This document shows, piece by piece, positions 1 to 6,307 of a stretch of DNA of 6,818 bases (position 1 is the first letter of the stretch; each line of letters begins with the position of its first letter). The notes beneath the pieces were generated by a model. The model did no database searches. It was not told where the DNA came from and saw only the letters and a list, made by a program, of their open reading frames with translations. The DNA comes from an uncultured beta proteobacterium (GTDB lineage: Bacteria > Pseudomonadota > Gammaproteobacteria > Burkholderiales > Burkholderiaceae), in the NCBI GenBank assembly GCA_903944255.1, contig CAJARE010000184.1:1-6818 (forward strand), read 5' to 3'. The translations under genes were made by a program, and so were the position numbers.

Positions 1-1695
1 TCATTGGGGCCTATACAAACCTTTGTTCAGCCACAGGTTTTACAGTCTATTGATGGAGTGCTGGACGTTTCGTTATCCGTGTCTTATCTTGACACCGCTA
101 TTGGTACATCAAATCCATCCGTATCTCAAAATGTTTCGCTAAGAGCCTACGGAATTTCAGGTGGGCAAGCGGTGATTGCGGGGCCAACATTAATCGTAAA
201 TACGGGCGATACACTTAGGATTAGGCTAAATAATGCGTTGCCACCCAATCCACCGCCCAACCCTTTAAATCCAAGCTACTTAGCATACCCAAACAATACC
301 AATATGCATACGCATGGCTTACATGTGTACCCAGGCATTATTAGTAGCGGCCTTTACGGGGATTATGTTGTTGATGGCCTTGGGCAAGGAGTTGCCCCAG
401 GAGAAGTTCGTCAATATCAATACCAAATTCCGTCAAATCATCCTGCTGGGCCATTTTGGTATCACCCCCACCTTCATGGGGCGACGGCGATGCAAGTTGC
501 TAGCTTTATGTCTGGTGCTTTAATGGTTCGGGGAGGTGTAGACAACAACCCCGAAATGGCTGCAGCTACTGAATTAATTTTTATGTTTCAAGCCCCCTAT
601 TACGCTGGTAATGGCAACAAAATTTACGGGGTAGCAAATGGAAAACTGGAAAAATTTTCTCAAGTTGCTGATAACCCGTCGGCTGGAAGTGTTGTGCTTA
701 TCAACGGCGTACGTCGACCCCGCATCGTGATGCAAAGTGGCGAAGTACAACGCTGGCGCTTCATTAATACTCAAATTTTTAATCCTCTCAGCTTAAGCTT
801 GGATGGTCATACCTTGCGTAGATATACGATAGATGGTTTTCCACGCGCCTTTTATCAAAACTTTTCTGCTGGCACCGGAATTAAGCTAGATGCTGGCGCC
901 CGCTCCTCTGTGATCGTTGAAGCAGGACTTCCTGGCACTTATTATCTTCGCACCCTAAGTGTCAATGTTTCCACACTAGGCATTGTTCCCGAAGATATAT
1001 TGGCGGAAATTGTCGTCGTTGCCCCCGCCAACCCAATGCCCATTCCCTCTGAGCCACTAGCTGTGACTGCCTTTCTTACTCCAATTACAGATGAAGAGCT
1101 GGCAGCCAAGGGTGGGATGAAACGAAACATCGTTTTTCGAGCTATTAGTAATGCCTTGTTAAATAATTCATTGCCTCCAAATGCCGCCAAACTCTCTCCT
1201 ATAACGCAAGCGCCCGCAAGCAATCTTCTATCGCCAGGCTCAGAGATACAAGATTGGGTTTACAACACCGACCTTACCTCGGTAATGAATACCGTTTTTT
1301 CAATTGGGTCTGCGTCAACTTCAGCCTCAACTACTCCAGCAACCCCTACCGCAACAACCAACCCAGGCCAGTATTACCCATTTCAATCTGCGAGCGCAAT
1401 AACTCAAACCGTTCCCTTAGATAGTGTAGAAGAATGGACGGTTTACAACATGAATTCGGTCGGACATACATTTCATATTCATGTAAATCCCATGTATGTC
1501 ATTAAAATTAATGGGCAGCCAGTTACTCCATTTTGGTGTGATACCTTAGCGCTTCCAATAGGCGGCACTCCGTCGGTACCGACATCTATTACCTTCAGAT
1601 CTCGTTTTAGAGATTTCACTGGCCCTTATGTAATGCACTGCCATATGCTGGCTCATGAGGATTTAGGAATGATGCAAGGGGTAACAGTTACTTGA
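1..1695 (+). CDS. Multicopper oxidase, laccase/CueO-like, 5'-truncated by the window edge
   Basis: This is a three-cupredoxin-domain oxidase that would couple one-electron oxidation of a phenolic, metal-ion or similar substrate to four-electron reduction of O2 to water. Numbering from the TTG at position 4, all four copper motifs are visible: HTHG (His102, His104), HPHLHG (His154, His156), HxxHxH (His488, His491, His493) and HCHxxxHxxxxM (His545, Cys546, His547, His551, with Met556 as the likely type 1 axial ligand). The set is complete, so the protein should be active. Frame 1 is open to base 1 and no start with a ribosome site is visible, so the real start and any signal peptide lie upstream; export is expected for the family but not seen. 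A Ser/Thr/Ala-rich low-complexity stretch (about residues 434-456) precedes the C-terminal copper domain. The gene converges with the LodA/LodB operon. The substrate cannot be told from sequence. Confidence 0.93.
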   Translation, partial: SLGPIQTFVQPQVLQSIDGVLDVSLSVSYLDTAIGTSNPSVSQNVSLRAYGISGGQAVIAGPTLIVNTGDTLRIRLNNALPPNPPPNPLNPSYLAYPNNTNMHTHGLHVYPGIISSGLYGDYVVDGLGQGVAPGEVRQYQYQIPSNHPAGPFWYHPHLHGATAMQVASFMSGALMVRGGVDNNPEMAAATELIFMFQAPYYAGNGNKIYGVANGKLEKFSQVADNPSAGSVVLINGVRRPRIVMQSGEVQRWRFINTQIFNPLSLSLDGHTLRRYTIDGFPRAFYQNFSAGTGIKLDAGARSSVIVEAGLPGTYYLRTLSVNVSTLGIVPEDILAEIVVVAPANPMPIPSEPLAVTAFLTPITDEELAAKGGMKRNIVFRAISNALLNNSLPPNAAKLSPITQAPASNLLSPGSEIQDWVYNTDLTSVMNTVFSIGSASTSASTTPATPTATTNPGQYYPFQSASAITQTVPLDSVEEWTVYNMNSVGHTFHIHVNPMYVIKINGQPVTPFWCDTLALPIGGTPSVPTSITFRSRFRDFTGPYVMHCHMLAHEDLGMMQGVTVT

Positions 1696-1824
1696 TTCTT
1701 TAAAATACCATAATTAGCCCTTTTTCAAGGCATAGAAAAAGTTAACTGGTAGTTAAATTCTCAACTGGCTGTTTCTGGCCGATAGCAGCCTCACAAGCGT
1801 TACTTAAAGTAACGCCCAAAGGAC
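1696..1824. other. Intergenic region after the multicopper oxidase, with two small hairpins and a perfect palindrome
   Basis: No gene is visible here. A 6-bp hairpin (TTAACT-GGT-AGTTAA, 1742-1756) and a possible CTTTTTC/GAAAAAG pairing just before it are too weak or lack a T-run to be called terminators. The palindrome at 1797-1815 is listed separately. Confidence 0.5.
1797..1815. repeat. Perfect 19-nt palindrome; part of it recurs 120 bp downstream
   Basis: GCGTTACTTAAAGTAACGC has two perfect 9-nt arms around a single central A. The 14-nt string AAGCGTTACTTAAA, which covers its left arm, occurs at 1795-1808 and again at 1915-1928, where the right arm is lost. The two copies bracket a terminator and a minus-strand tRNA half. 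It could be a protein-binding site or a recombination scar; no protein can be assigned. Confidence 0.6.
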
Positions 1825-1856
1825 AAAACCCCCACTATGGCTAGTGAGGGTTTTTT
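1825..1856. terminator. Rho-independent terminator, probably bidirectional
   Basis: A 13-bp stem with one mismatch pairs 1825-1837 with 1842-1854 around the loop TGGC, followed on the plus strand by a six-T run. On the minus strand it sits just past the CCA end of the tRNA-like half and ends in GGGTTTTG. It can therefore end transcription from the oxidase on one strand and from the former tRNA on the other. Confidence 0.75.
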
Positions 1857-1857
1857 A

Positions 1858-1914
1858 TGGTGGGCCCACCAGGACTTGAACCTGGCATGTAGGGGACTTG
1901 ATTGTTAACCCCAT
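1858..1914 (-). pseudogene. tRNA 3' half (relict), identity uncertain
   Basis: Read on the minus strand, the geometry fits the 3' part of a tRNA. CCA is at 1860-1858, discriminator A at 1861 and a 7-nt acceptor strand TGGGCCC at 1868-1862. A T-arm follows with a perfect 5-bp stem (CCAGG/CCTGG, 1881-1885 and 1869-1873) and loop TTCAAGT. The next 5 nt fit a variable loop, then CCCCT fits the 3' side of an anticodon stem. The 5' half is missing: no matching GGGCCCA acceptor or D-arm lies to the right, so this is not a working tRNA. The acceptor end is itself a 14-nt palindrome, TGGTGGGCCCACCA (1858-1871). The amino acid identity cannot be read safely. Confidence 0.5.
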
Positions 1915-1941
1915 AAGCGTTACTTAAATTAACCCTATTAA

Positions 1942-2089
1942 CAGTTCGAATCCCAATTCAGTCACCAATTTGGCCAATAAATCCATTACACACTTCATTA
2001 CACACCCTATTTTGACACTTGTAAATCATTGAATTCATTGAGATTTTAGGTGGAACAATATTCTTTTAATCCGTTGGTCGTGGGTTCGA
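1942..2089. repeat. 148-bp direct repeat, copy A (pairs with 6665-6812)
   Basis: An ungapped hand alignment with 6665-6812 gives about 20 mismatches in 148 positions. All of these are in the first 102 bases; the last 46 nt (2044-2089) are identical between the copies. The left end carries GTTCGAATCCC and, 5 nt later, GTCACCA, which looks like a tRNA 3' end but lacks a pairing T-stem. The middle holds two CATTACACAC motifs. The right end runs into the tRNA-Lys fragment. This is the structure expected of the end of a tRNA-targeting integrated element. Confidence 0.85.
1984..2005. repeat. Two CATTACACAC motifs, 12 nt apart, inside copy A
   Basis: CATTACACAC occurs at 1984-1993 and 1996-2005. 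In copy B the pair is kept, but the second motif has one change (CATTGCACAC). Short repeated motifs next to a tRNA-derived core resemble arm-type binding sites of tyrosine recombinases. That reading is inference, since no integrase is in view. Confidence 0.4.
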
Positions 2090-2107
2090 ATCCCGCCCGA
2101 CCCACCA
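2063..2107 (+). other. tRNA-Lys(UUU) 3' fragment, attachment-site-like (site 1)
   Basis: The sequence begins at a lysine anticodon loop, CTTTTAA, with anticodon TTT. It continues through the anticodon stem 3' side, a good T-arm (GTGGG-TTCGAAT-CCCGC), the acceptor strand CCGACCC, the discriminator A and an encoded CCA. Upstream of the loop, AATATT cannot pair with TCCGT, and there is no D-arm or 5' acceptor, so it is not a complete tRNA gene. A break exactly at the anticodon loop is typical of integration within a tRNA gene that leaves a duplicated 3' end. Confidence 0.8.
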
Positions 2108-2114
2108 GTAATAC

Positions 2115-2151
2115 AAAAGCCCCTGAGTGAAAGTTCAGGGGCTTTTTCTTT
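2115..2151. terminator. Strong bidirectional terminator between site 1 and the LodB-like gene
   Basis: A perfect 12-bp stem (AAAAGCCCCTGA at 2115-2126 with its complement at 2135-2146) has an 8-nt loop and a T-rich tail on the plus strand. Minus-strand transcripts from the LodA/LodB operon meet it about 40 nt after the stop codon and also read a TTTT tail. It probably came with the tRNA-Lys fragment and now serves the operon. Confidence 0.85.
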
Positions 2152-2188
2152 ATATTGACGGGGCGGATTAATAACCAAGTGGTATCGC

Positions 2189-3358
2189 TCAATTTACGGT
2201 TGAATTATTCTGACGCCGCCGCCAAAATGGTTGATAGGCCCAACGCGTCTGAATACCGTAGTAATAATTTCTTTGAGCTAGATAGCTATCCCAAAGCTGT
2301 TGCTGCTGTTGGCTATATTGCTGAATAAAGCGATTATCGAATTTTAGAGAATTATCAACTTCATCTGTCAACGCATAATGAATGAGGTGACCTGCATGAC
2401 TGCCGGTTCTTAGCGCTTTATCAATGCCCTGCGATGACAGCGGGTCATAGGCCTGCGCTGCATCACCTACAGCCATCCAAGCATCTCCACAAAATTCTCG
2501 AAGACGCTGAGTATTCGCAGGCGCGCCCCGAATTGCCCCGGATGCCTCATATGCACTTGCCTGCAAAAGAGGGGCAATTTGCGCAGTCTCTCTTAATAGC
2601 CCGTTAAATCCTTCTGGACTCGCTGCTTTTTTTCCATCTGGCAAGTCCCTATCAGTGTAAAAAACAACTAAGCGCTGATTTTGTTTATTTTCACTAGTGG
2701 GTACGCGATTGGTATACCACCAGCCGTTTGCAACCGCCTCAATACGAGTAAAGTAATCATCGTCCTCCATTTCGGTAGAAAACCATTGCGCATAGGCAAA
2801 TAGCTTGTCTTCATTCCCAACAATAGGAATGTCAAGCATCCTACCAAGCACAGCACGACGACCCGAGCAATCGACTATATAGCGCGCACGATGATGCTCT
2901 ACCTTCGAGGGGGTACTTAAAAAAATATCCCAGTTAAATCCTGACTCGGAACTGCGGGCACAAGAATCAAAACTGATACCCCTCTGCAATGATGCGCCTA
3001 ACTCCAAAGCATGGAGACGAAGTGCCTCATCAAAAGCAAGTCGGTTGATACACAAACCAAATCCTTTTGCAGTAAAAAAGAAGTCAGCATGATCTTGCTG
3101 TTCACTAGACCATGTGGAAATATTGCCGGCAGTTTTATATACGCCTATGGCATTACTGTCTGGAGAATCCAGGTCGCCTAAAAAGTGGCTCACAATATCA
3201 ACTGAAGCAGGTGGCAGCGACTCACCTAATTTATATTTAGCTACTGACTGTTCGTCCGCCAATAGGACGCGCTGACCAAGTGATGCCAAAGTAATCGCTG
3301 TTGCTGAACCAGCAGGCCCAGCACCAATGATGACCACATCCCAGCCAAAATTCGACAC
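2189..3358 (-). CDS. LodB-like FAD-dependent flavoprotein (quinoprotein maturation partner)
   Basis: This 389-residue protein resembles LodB and the tryptophan-halogenase-like monooxygenase fold. An N-terminal Rossmann FAD motif is clear (Gly12, Gly14, Gly17 in VVIIGAGPAGSA). It is followed by LGESLPP (44-50), the DCSGRRA strand (163-169) and the second FAD motif GDAAQAYDPLSSQGI (298-312). In known LodA/GoxA systems the flavoprotein acts in the cytoplasm and is required to form the CTQ cofactor in the oxidase; that role here is inferred from family and position. The start is GTG, two codons after the oxidase stop and in the same frame, with only a weak ribosome site (AAGTAAG) inside the oxidase gene. 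Translational coupling is therefore likely. A longer start is impossible without crossing the TAA. Confidence 0.88.
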   Translation of the reverse strand: MSNFGWDVVIIGAGPAGSATAITLASLGQRVLLADEQSVAKYKLGESLPPASVDIVSHFLGDLDSPDSNAIGVYKTAGNISTWSSEQQDHADFFFTAKGFGLCINRLAFDEALRLHALELGASLQRGISFDSCARSSESGFNWDIFLSTPSKVEHHRARYIVDCSGRRAVLGRMLDIPIVGNEDKLFAYAQWFSTEMEDDDYFTRIEAVANGWWYTNRVPTSENKQNQRLVVFYTDRDLPDGKKAASPEGFNGLLRETAQIAPLLQASAYEASGAIRGAPANTQRLREFCGDAWMAVGDAAQAYDPLSSQGIDKALRTGSHAGHLIHYALTDEVDNSLKFDNRFIQQYSQQQQQLWDSYLAQRNYYYGIQTRWAYQPFWRRRQNNSTVN

Positions 3359-3364
3359 TACGTA

Positions 3365-5365
3365 TTACTTACTTTTTGAAGGTGGCCGATTAAGATCTGG
3401 GCTGCGCTCATACTCAGTAAAGACTATTGCACCATTGTCTTTAACGAAGCCGCCATCTTTTGTTTTAATCGGTAACACCATACCCAGCTTTGACCAGGCA
3501 TATTCCATCTGGTTATATCCATCGGTATCTGACAATGGCTCGCCATTAGCATCATAGCCCCTGAACCATTCTCTATAAGTACGAGTTTTATTTTTTCGAT
3601 CGTACTCAAAAACAATATCCGGACGTTGAGTCGGCCACCATGCAATATTGCAAGACCAAAAATCACCATGCCATGGGCTTGACATATAGGCAGCTAAAGC
3701 ACCTGGTTCGATATTCTTGGCCACTCTAAATGCCTCAGCAAAAAACTCACGGTAAATGATTAAATAGGGGAATTCAATACCAGGGTGAAAGCCGCCGCCA
3801 ATAGTAGGCTCTAAAGCAGAAGCATCTAGAGCACTAGGTTGATCTTTTGTTGGTAACTTCTCCAGTTGGAGCGGCCGCTGTAAAGCCCCTACCTCAAAAT
3901 TACCATCAGCCCATTCTTTAATATGATTTAACTGAATTGCAGTAAGTGCTAAAAATTGATTAGGGAAATGATTTCCCAACTGTTCATTTTGCTTTGGCTT
4001 ACCAGCAGAACCCCACAATACGGGCATAAGGCTCCCCTGCTCAATCCTCTTAAACTCATCCTTTTTCCAGCTAGTTGGTTTTTGTGGCGGGGGTGGCATT
4101 AAAGAATCGACCAACCGGCCATTCTTACCAGCTGGATGACGCATCAACGCATACACCATCTGCCGCATGGATTTGCTCTTCTCAGATGGGTCTGTAAAAA
4201 ATGCCATATACATTGGACTTAGGAGATTGCCGGCTTGCTTTGGACCATGCGCTACATTTTTGTGCTCCTTGGTAATCCCGGAGGCGTCTGCACTGACCCA
4301 ACCATAATTTACAGCGTTAAGAAAAATGGGGTAGACGTCTCGGTAAAAGTTGGTCTTTTGCTTGGCGTAAGGGTATGCCTCTGGAAATGCTTCGTATACA
4401 CGATCCGTAATTGAAACTACGTGATACATATAAGGAGAAAATTTAGGTGGCGCCGTGACAATCCAGGCTCCTGCTTGTGGATTTCTAGTTCCTTCATCCG
4501 TTGGCGTTTTCACATTGTCTCGTGTACTCAAAATAGAACCATCTTTGAGCATCACTGTCACATCAATTTCACCACCACACGTATCGTCCCACCAACCTGG
4601 AACATTAAAGTAAGCAAATTGATTGGTTAATGGATTCTTGCCATTCTCGGGGCCATTAGGAGGATTTACAAACTCGCTTGGGTTGGATAAGGCTACCTTC
4701 GGTGTTGTAACGCACGCCCCTTTACCTGGAGACGGAATAAATAAAAGTCGATCTTGCTCATCAAGACGCAATTGTCCAAGCTCAATTCCTTTAGCAGGTT
4801 TGTAAGCTACCTCGACATCTTTAGAAATGTCTTTCGGTGTAAACCCCTCATAACGTAATTGCCCAGGCAAAAAACTTTTTTCAACGCCTGTAAAAATATC
4901 ACCCTTCATGACAACTGGCCCACTTTGGCCTGAGGCAATAGTTTGTACGCCTGGATCAATAATCAACTGAGTACGCTCAATTGGCTTTTTCCCGGGCTGA
5001 ATAGATGGATTTCTTAATTGGGTAGGATCAAATAAATAGGCGCCCTGGAAAGCATAGTTTGCGGCCTTCATATTACGGACATGCACGCGCCAGCGCAAAG
5101 ATTTCACCAAGTCAGATTTGGATGTGAGTTCACTGATCACTTTTCCATCAGCATCATAGGCATATACACGATAACGTTGTGCCTGACGTTTTAGCTTAGA
5201 TTTACTATCGCGATAACTTCCGCCTTTGGGTCCAGGTCCATTACTACCTCCCGGATCAACAACAACGCCTGGGGCTTCAGGGCCAATAAAAAATTCATCG
5301 CTATCTCCCATTCGGGCCATACCGATACCAGGGTGAATGCGAATACTTTTGATTTTGCTTGACAC
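3365..5365 (-). CDS. LodA/GoxA-family quinoprotein oxidase, CTQ cysteine apparently missing
   Basis: The 666-residue protein has the family N-terminus (RIHPGIGMARMGDSDEFFIGPE, about 9-30) and C-terminal hallmarks GGGFHPGIE (523-531) and SCNIAWWPTQRPD (571-583). Family members oxidise amino groups of amino acids, such as the lysine epsilon-amine (LodA) or glycine (GoxA), to an aldehyde or keto product with release of ammonia and H2O2. They use cysteine tryptophylquinone. The tryptophan site is kept (Trp576/Trp577). The cysteine expected just before the GG of the GGxFxPGIE motif is Thr521 (codon ACT, plus-strand 3803-3805). The whole protein has only Cys218, Cys263 and Cys572. No signal peptide is visible, as in LodA. 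The GTG start has a good ribosome site (GAGGAT, 5 nt upstream). It lies between the small Tat protein and the LodB-like gene. The substrate is unknown and activity by the classical CTQ route is doubtful. Confidence 0.9.
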   Translation of the reverse strand: MSSKIKSIRIHPGIGMARMGDSDEFFIGPEAPGVVVDPGGSNGPGPKGGSYRDSKSKLKRQAQRYRVYAYDADGKVISELTSKSDLVKSLRWRVHVRNMKAANYAFQGAYLFDPTQLRNPSIQPGKKPIERTQLIIDPGVQTIASGQSGPVVMKGDIFTGVEKSFLPGQLRYEGFTPKDISKDVEVAYKPAKGIELGQLRLDEQDRLLFIPSPGKGACVTTPKVALSNPSEFVNPPNGPENGKNPLTNQFAYFNVPGWWDDTCGGEIDVTVMLKDGSILSTRDNVKTPTDEGTRNPQAGAWIVTAPPKFSPYMYHVVSITDRVYEAFPEAYPYAKQKTNFYRDVYPIFLNAVNYGWVSADASGITKEHKNVAHGPKQAGNLLSPMYMAFFTDPSEKSKSMRQMVYALMRHPAGKNGRLVDSLMPPPPQKPTSWKKDEFKRIEQGSLMPVLWGSAGKPKQNEQLGNHFPNQFLALTAIQLNHIKEWADGNFEVGALQRPLQLEKLPTKDQPSALDASALEPTIGGGFHPGIEFPYLIIYREFFAEAFRVAKNIEPGALAAYMSSPWHGDFWSCNIAWWPTQRPDIVFEYDRKNKTRTYREWFRGYDANGEPLSDTDGYNQMEYAWSKLGMVLPIKTKDGGFVKDNGAIVFTEYERSPDLNRPPSKSK

Positions 5366-5420
5366 TGTTTATCCTCGAAATAAATTAATCTTCACCACCC
5401 GAAAGCCAGAATGAAAAAAC

Positions 5421-5696
5421 TCAATTACTCAATGAGGATTTAATAATTTTCCAATCAAGCAAGTTCATGGATGTAACGGTGTATTGATTGCCAAAATTTT
5501 CAATTTTGGCTTGTGTGACAGACCCAGATCTGGAGTAAGAGATTAGTGAAAAACCGCCACCAAAACTTGCCTTAATAGCCTTCTCAACAGCTACTTTTTC
5601 TGGGATAGTATTGCTATTAGCAAAGGAAAAACCGGCGCCCATCAGGGCGGTAGTCGCTGCTAAAACTTTGACAAACTCTCTTCGAGTGAAGCTCAT
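5421..5696 (-). CDS. Small Tat-exported protein of unknown function, first gene of the LodA/LodB operon
   Basis: This 91-residue protein has a textbook twin-arginine signal: TRREFVK (4-10), a hydrophobic stretch to about residue 25, and a plausible signal peptidase site after SFA (24-26). About 65 residues would be released into the periplasm. The mature part has no cysteine, no metal motif and no family I recognise; it contains a GGGF turn and a C-terminal MNLLDWKII segment. ATG at 5696 is chosen because GGAG lies 8 nt upstream; GTG at 5699, 5 nt from the same site, would add one residue. The 55-nt gap to the oxidase gene and the shared strand suggest one transcript. It might be a periplasmic partner or export helper for the oxidase, but that is a guess. 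Confidence 0.8.
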   Translation of the reverse strand: MSFTRREFVKVLAATTALMGAGFSFANSNTIPEKVAVEKAIKASFGGGFSLISYSRSGSVTQAKIENFGNQYTVTSMNLLDWKIIKSSLSN

Positions 5697-5740
5697 CACT
5701 ATTTCTCCAGTTGTAATGCATTTAACAACATATTTGATGA

Positions 5741-5767
5741 ATTCTACAACAACTTAAATTAGTCCAA
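5741..5767 (-). promoter_or_regulatory. Tentative sigma70-like promoter for the Tat-LodA-LodB operon
   Basis: On the minus strand, TTGGAC (5767-5762) and TAGAAT (5746-5741) are separated by 15 bp, shorter than the usual 17. It is the best pair I could find upstream of the small Tat gene, and would give a leader of roughly 35-40 nt. The match is weak. Confidence 0.25.
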
Positions 5768-5875
5768 TTGAGTCTAAAACTGGGGCTATAAACGCATATC
5801 TAGAAAGAGTTACGCTCATTTTCTGGGTACGTATCACCGTATAAGGTCGATTACTTTCCTTGGACGCTTTTGATG

Positions 5876-5953
5876 GGTGGGCACAACTTTTCATCCTTTG
5901 GTCGCGAGTTCGAAAACGAAGTTTCGGCGCAGCCAATCCCGCCCGACCCACCA
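5876..5953 (+). other. Diverged tRNA-Lys 3' fragment with a 22-nt insertion (attachment-like site 2)
   Basis: GGTGGGCACAA followed by CTTTTCATCCTTTGGTCGCG (5887-5906) aligns with GGTGGAACAATATT plus CTTTTAATCCGTTGGTCGTG of the other two sites, with a short gap and several substitutions. The match then goes through GTTCGA (5908-5913), is interrupted by 22 nt (5914-5935), and resumes as ATCCCGCCCGACCCACCA up to the encoded CCA (5951-5953). The insertion contains a short inverted repeat (CGAAA...TTTCG, counting flanking bases). The anticodon loop reads TTTTCAT instead of CTTTTAA and there is no 5' half, so it is not a functional tRNA. It belongs to the same site family but is older or differently derived. 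Confidence 0.65.
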
Positions 5954-5955
5954 AG

Positions 5956-5988
5956 CCTCTAGAGTAGATCTAGGGGTTTTTTATTTTC
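5956..5988 (+). terminator. Terminator after the second tRNA-Lys fragment
   Basis: CCTCTAGA (5956-5963) pairs with TCTAGGGG (5969-5976), an 8-bp stem including one G-T pair, followed by TTTTTTATTTT. It points along the plus strand directly after the CCA of site 2, as expected for a relict tRNA transcription unit. On the minus strand it follows the antitoxin stop but lacks a T-run, so it is not a good terminator for the toxin-antitoxin operon. Confidence 0.65.
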
Positions 5989-5995
5989 CAAATTA

Positions 5996-6307
5996 TTAAG
6001 CATGGACTGTAATTCTCATGCCTAAGGCGCCAAGAACCTTGGATACAGTATCAAAACGGGGTTTTGTATTCGGCTTAAGTGCTTTATACAGAGCCTCTCT
6101 AGTAATGCCACTAGATTTAGAAATCTCCGCCATGCCTTTTGCCCTAGCGATATGTCCCAAGGCAGTCGCCAATTCGGCATCATCACCATCAGTAATGACT
6201 TGATTTAAATACTCAGTCATCGCACGCTTACTTTTCAGATGGCGAGTCATGTCAAATTCAGCTAAACCACTGACTTTTATTTTCTTTTCTATTTTTACGG
6301 TTTTCAT
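5996..6307 (-). CDS. HigA-like antitoxin (addiction module antidote protein), HTH
   Basis: The 103-residue protein matches the pattern of the 'putative addiction module antidote' group. It has an N-terminal segment with FDMTRHLKS followed by an acidic stretch, then a Cro/cI-type helix-turn-helix (about 58-79, AKGMAEISKSSGITREALYKA), then FDTVSKVLGALGMRI. It should bind and neutralise the toxin encoded just upstream and repress their shared promoter through the HTH. The ATG follows the toxin TAA with no gap, in the same frame, and the ribosome site GGAGG lies in the last toxin codons (6313-6317). Antitoxin synthesis is thus coupled to toxin translation but has the stronger initiation site. Confidence 0.88.
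   Translation of the reverse strand: MKTVKIEKKIKVSGLAEFDMTRHLKSKRAMTEYLNQVITDGDDAELATALGHIARAKGMAEISKSSGITREALYKALKPNTKPRFDTVSKVLGALGMRITVHA

Noticed and set aside
942..1223. A 93-codon reading frame antisense to the multicopper oxidase
   Set aside because: It lies wholly inside a gene with complete copper motifs on the other strand, with low-complexity composition and no start signal.
1942..1967. A second plus-strand tRNA 3' end (GTTCGAATCCC followed by GTCACCA)
   Set aside because: The bases on the two sides of the T-loop do not pair, and no anticodon arm precedes it. It is treated as part of the repeat.
1924..1986. A mini reading frame on the minus strand of copy A beginning MDLLAKLVTELG
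   Set aside because: The equivalent position in copy B hits a stop after three codons, so the frame is not conserved between repeats.
1984..2005. A CRISPR-like array from the repeated CATTACACAC motif
   Set aside because: There are only two 10-nt units with a 2-nt gap, so there is no repeat-spacer structure.
2063..2107. A working tRNA-Lys gene
   Set aside because: Only the part from the anticodon loop onward is present. The 5' acceptor strand, D-arm and 5' side of the anticodon stem are missing.
4421..4805. Short plus-strand frames opposite the LodA-like gene
   Set aside because: They overlap the middle of a recognised oxidase and show no family features or ribosome sites.
5754..5954. A 66-codon minus-strand reading frame
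   Set aside because: It runs through the tRNA-Lys fragment of site 2 and its insertion, has no ribosome site, and its amino acid sequence resembles no protein I know.
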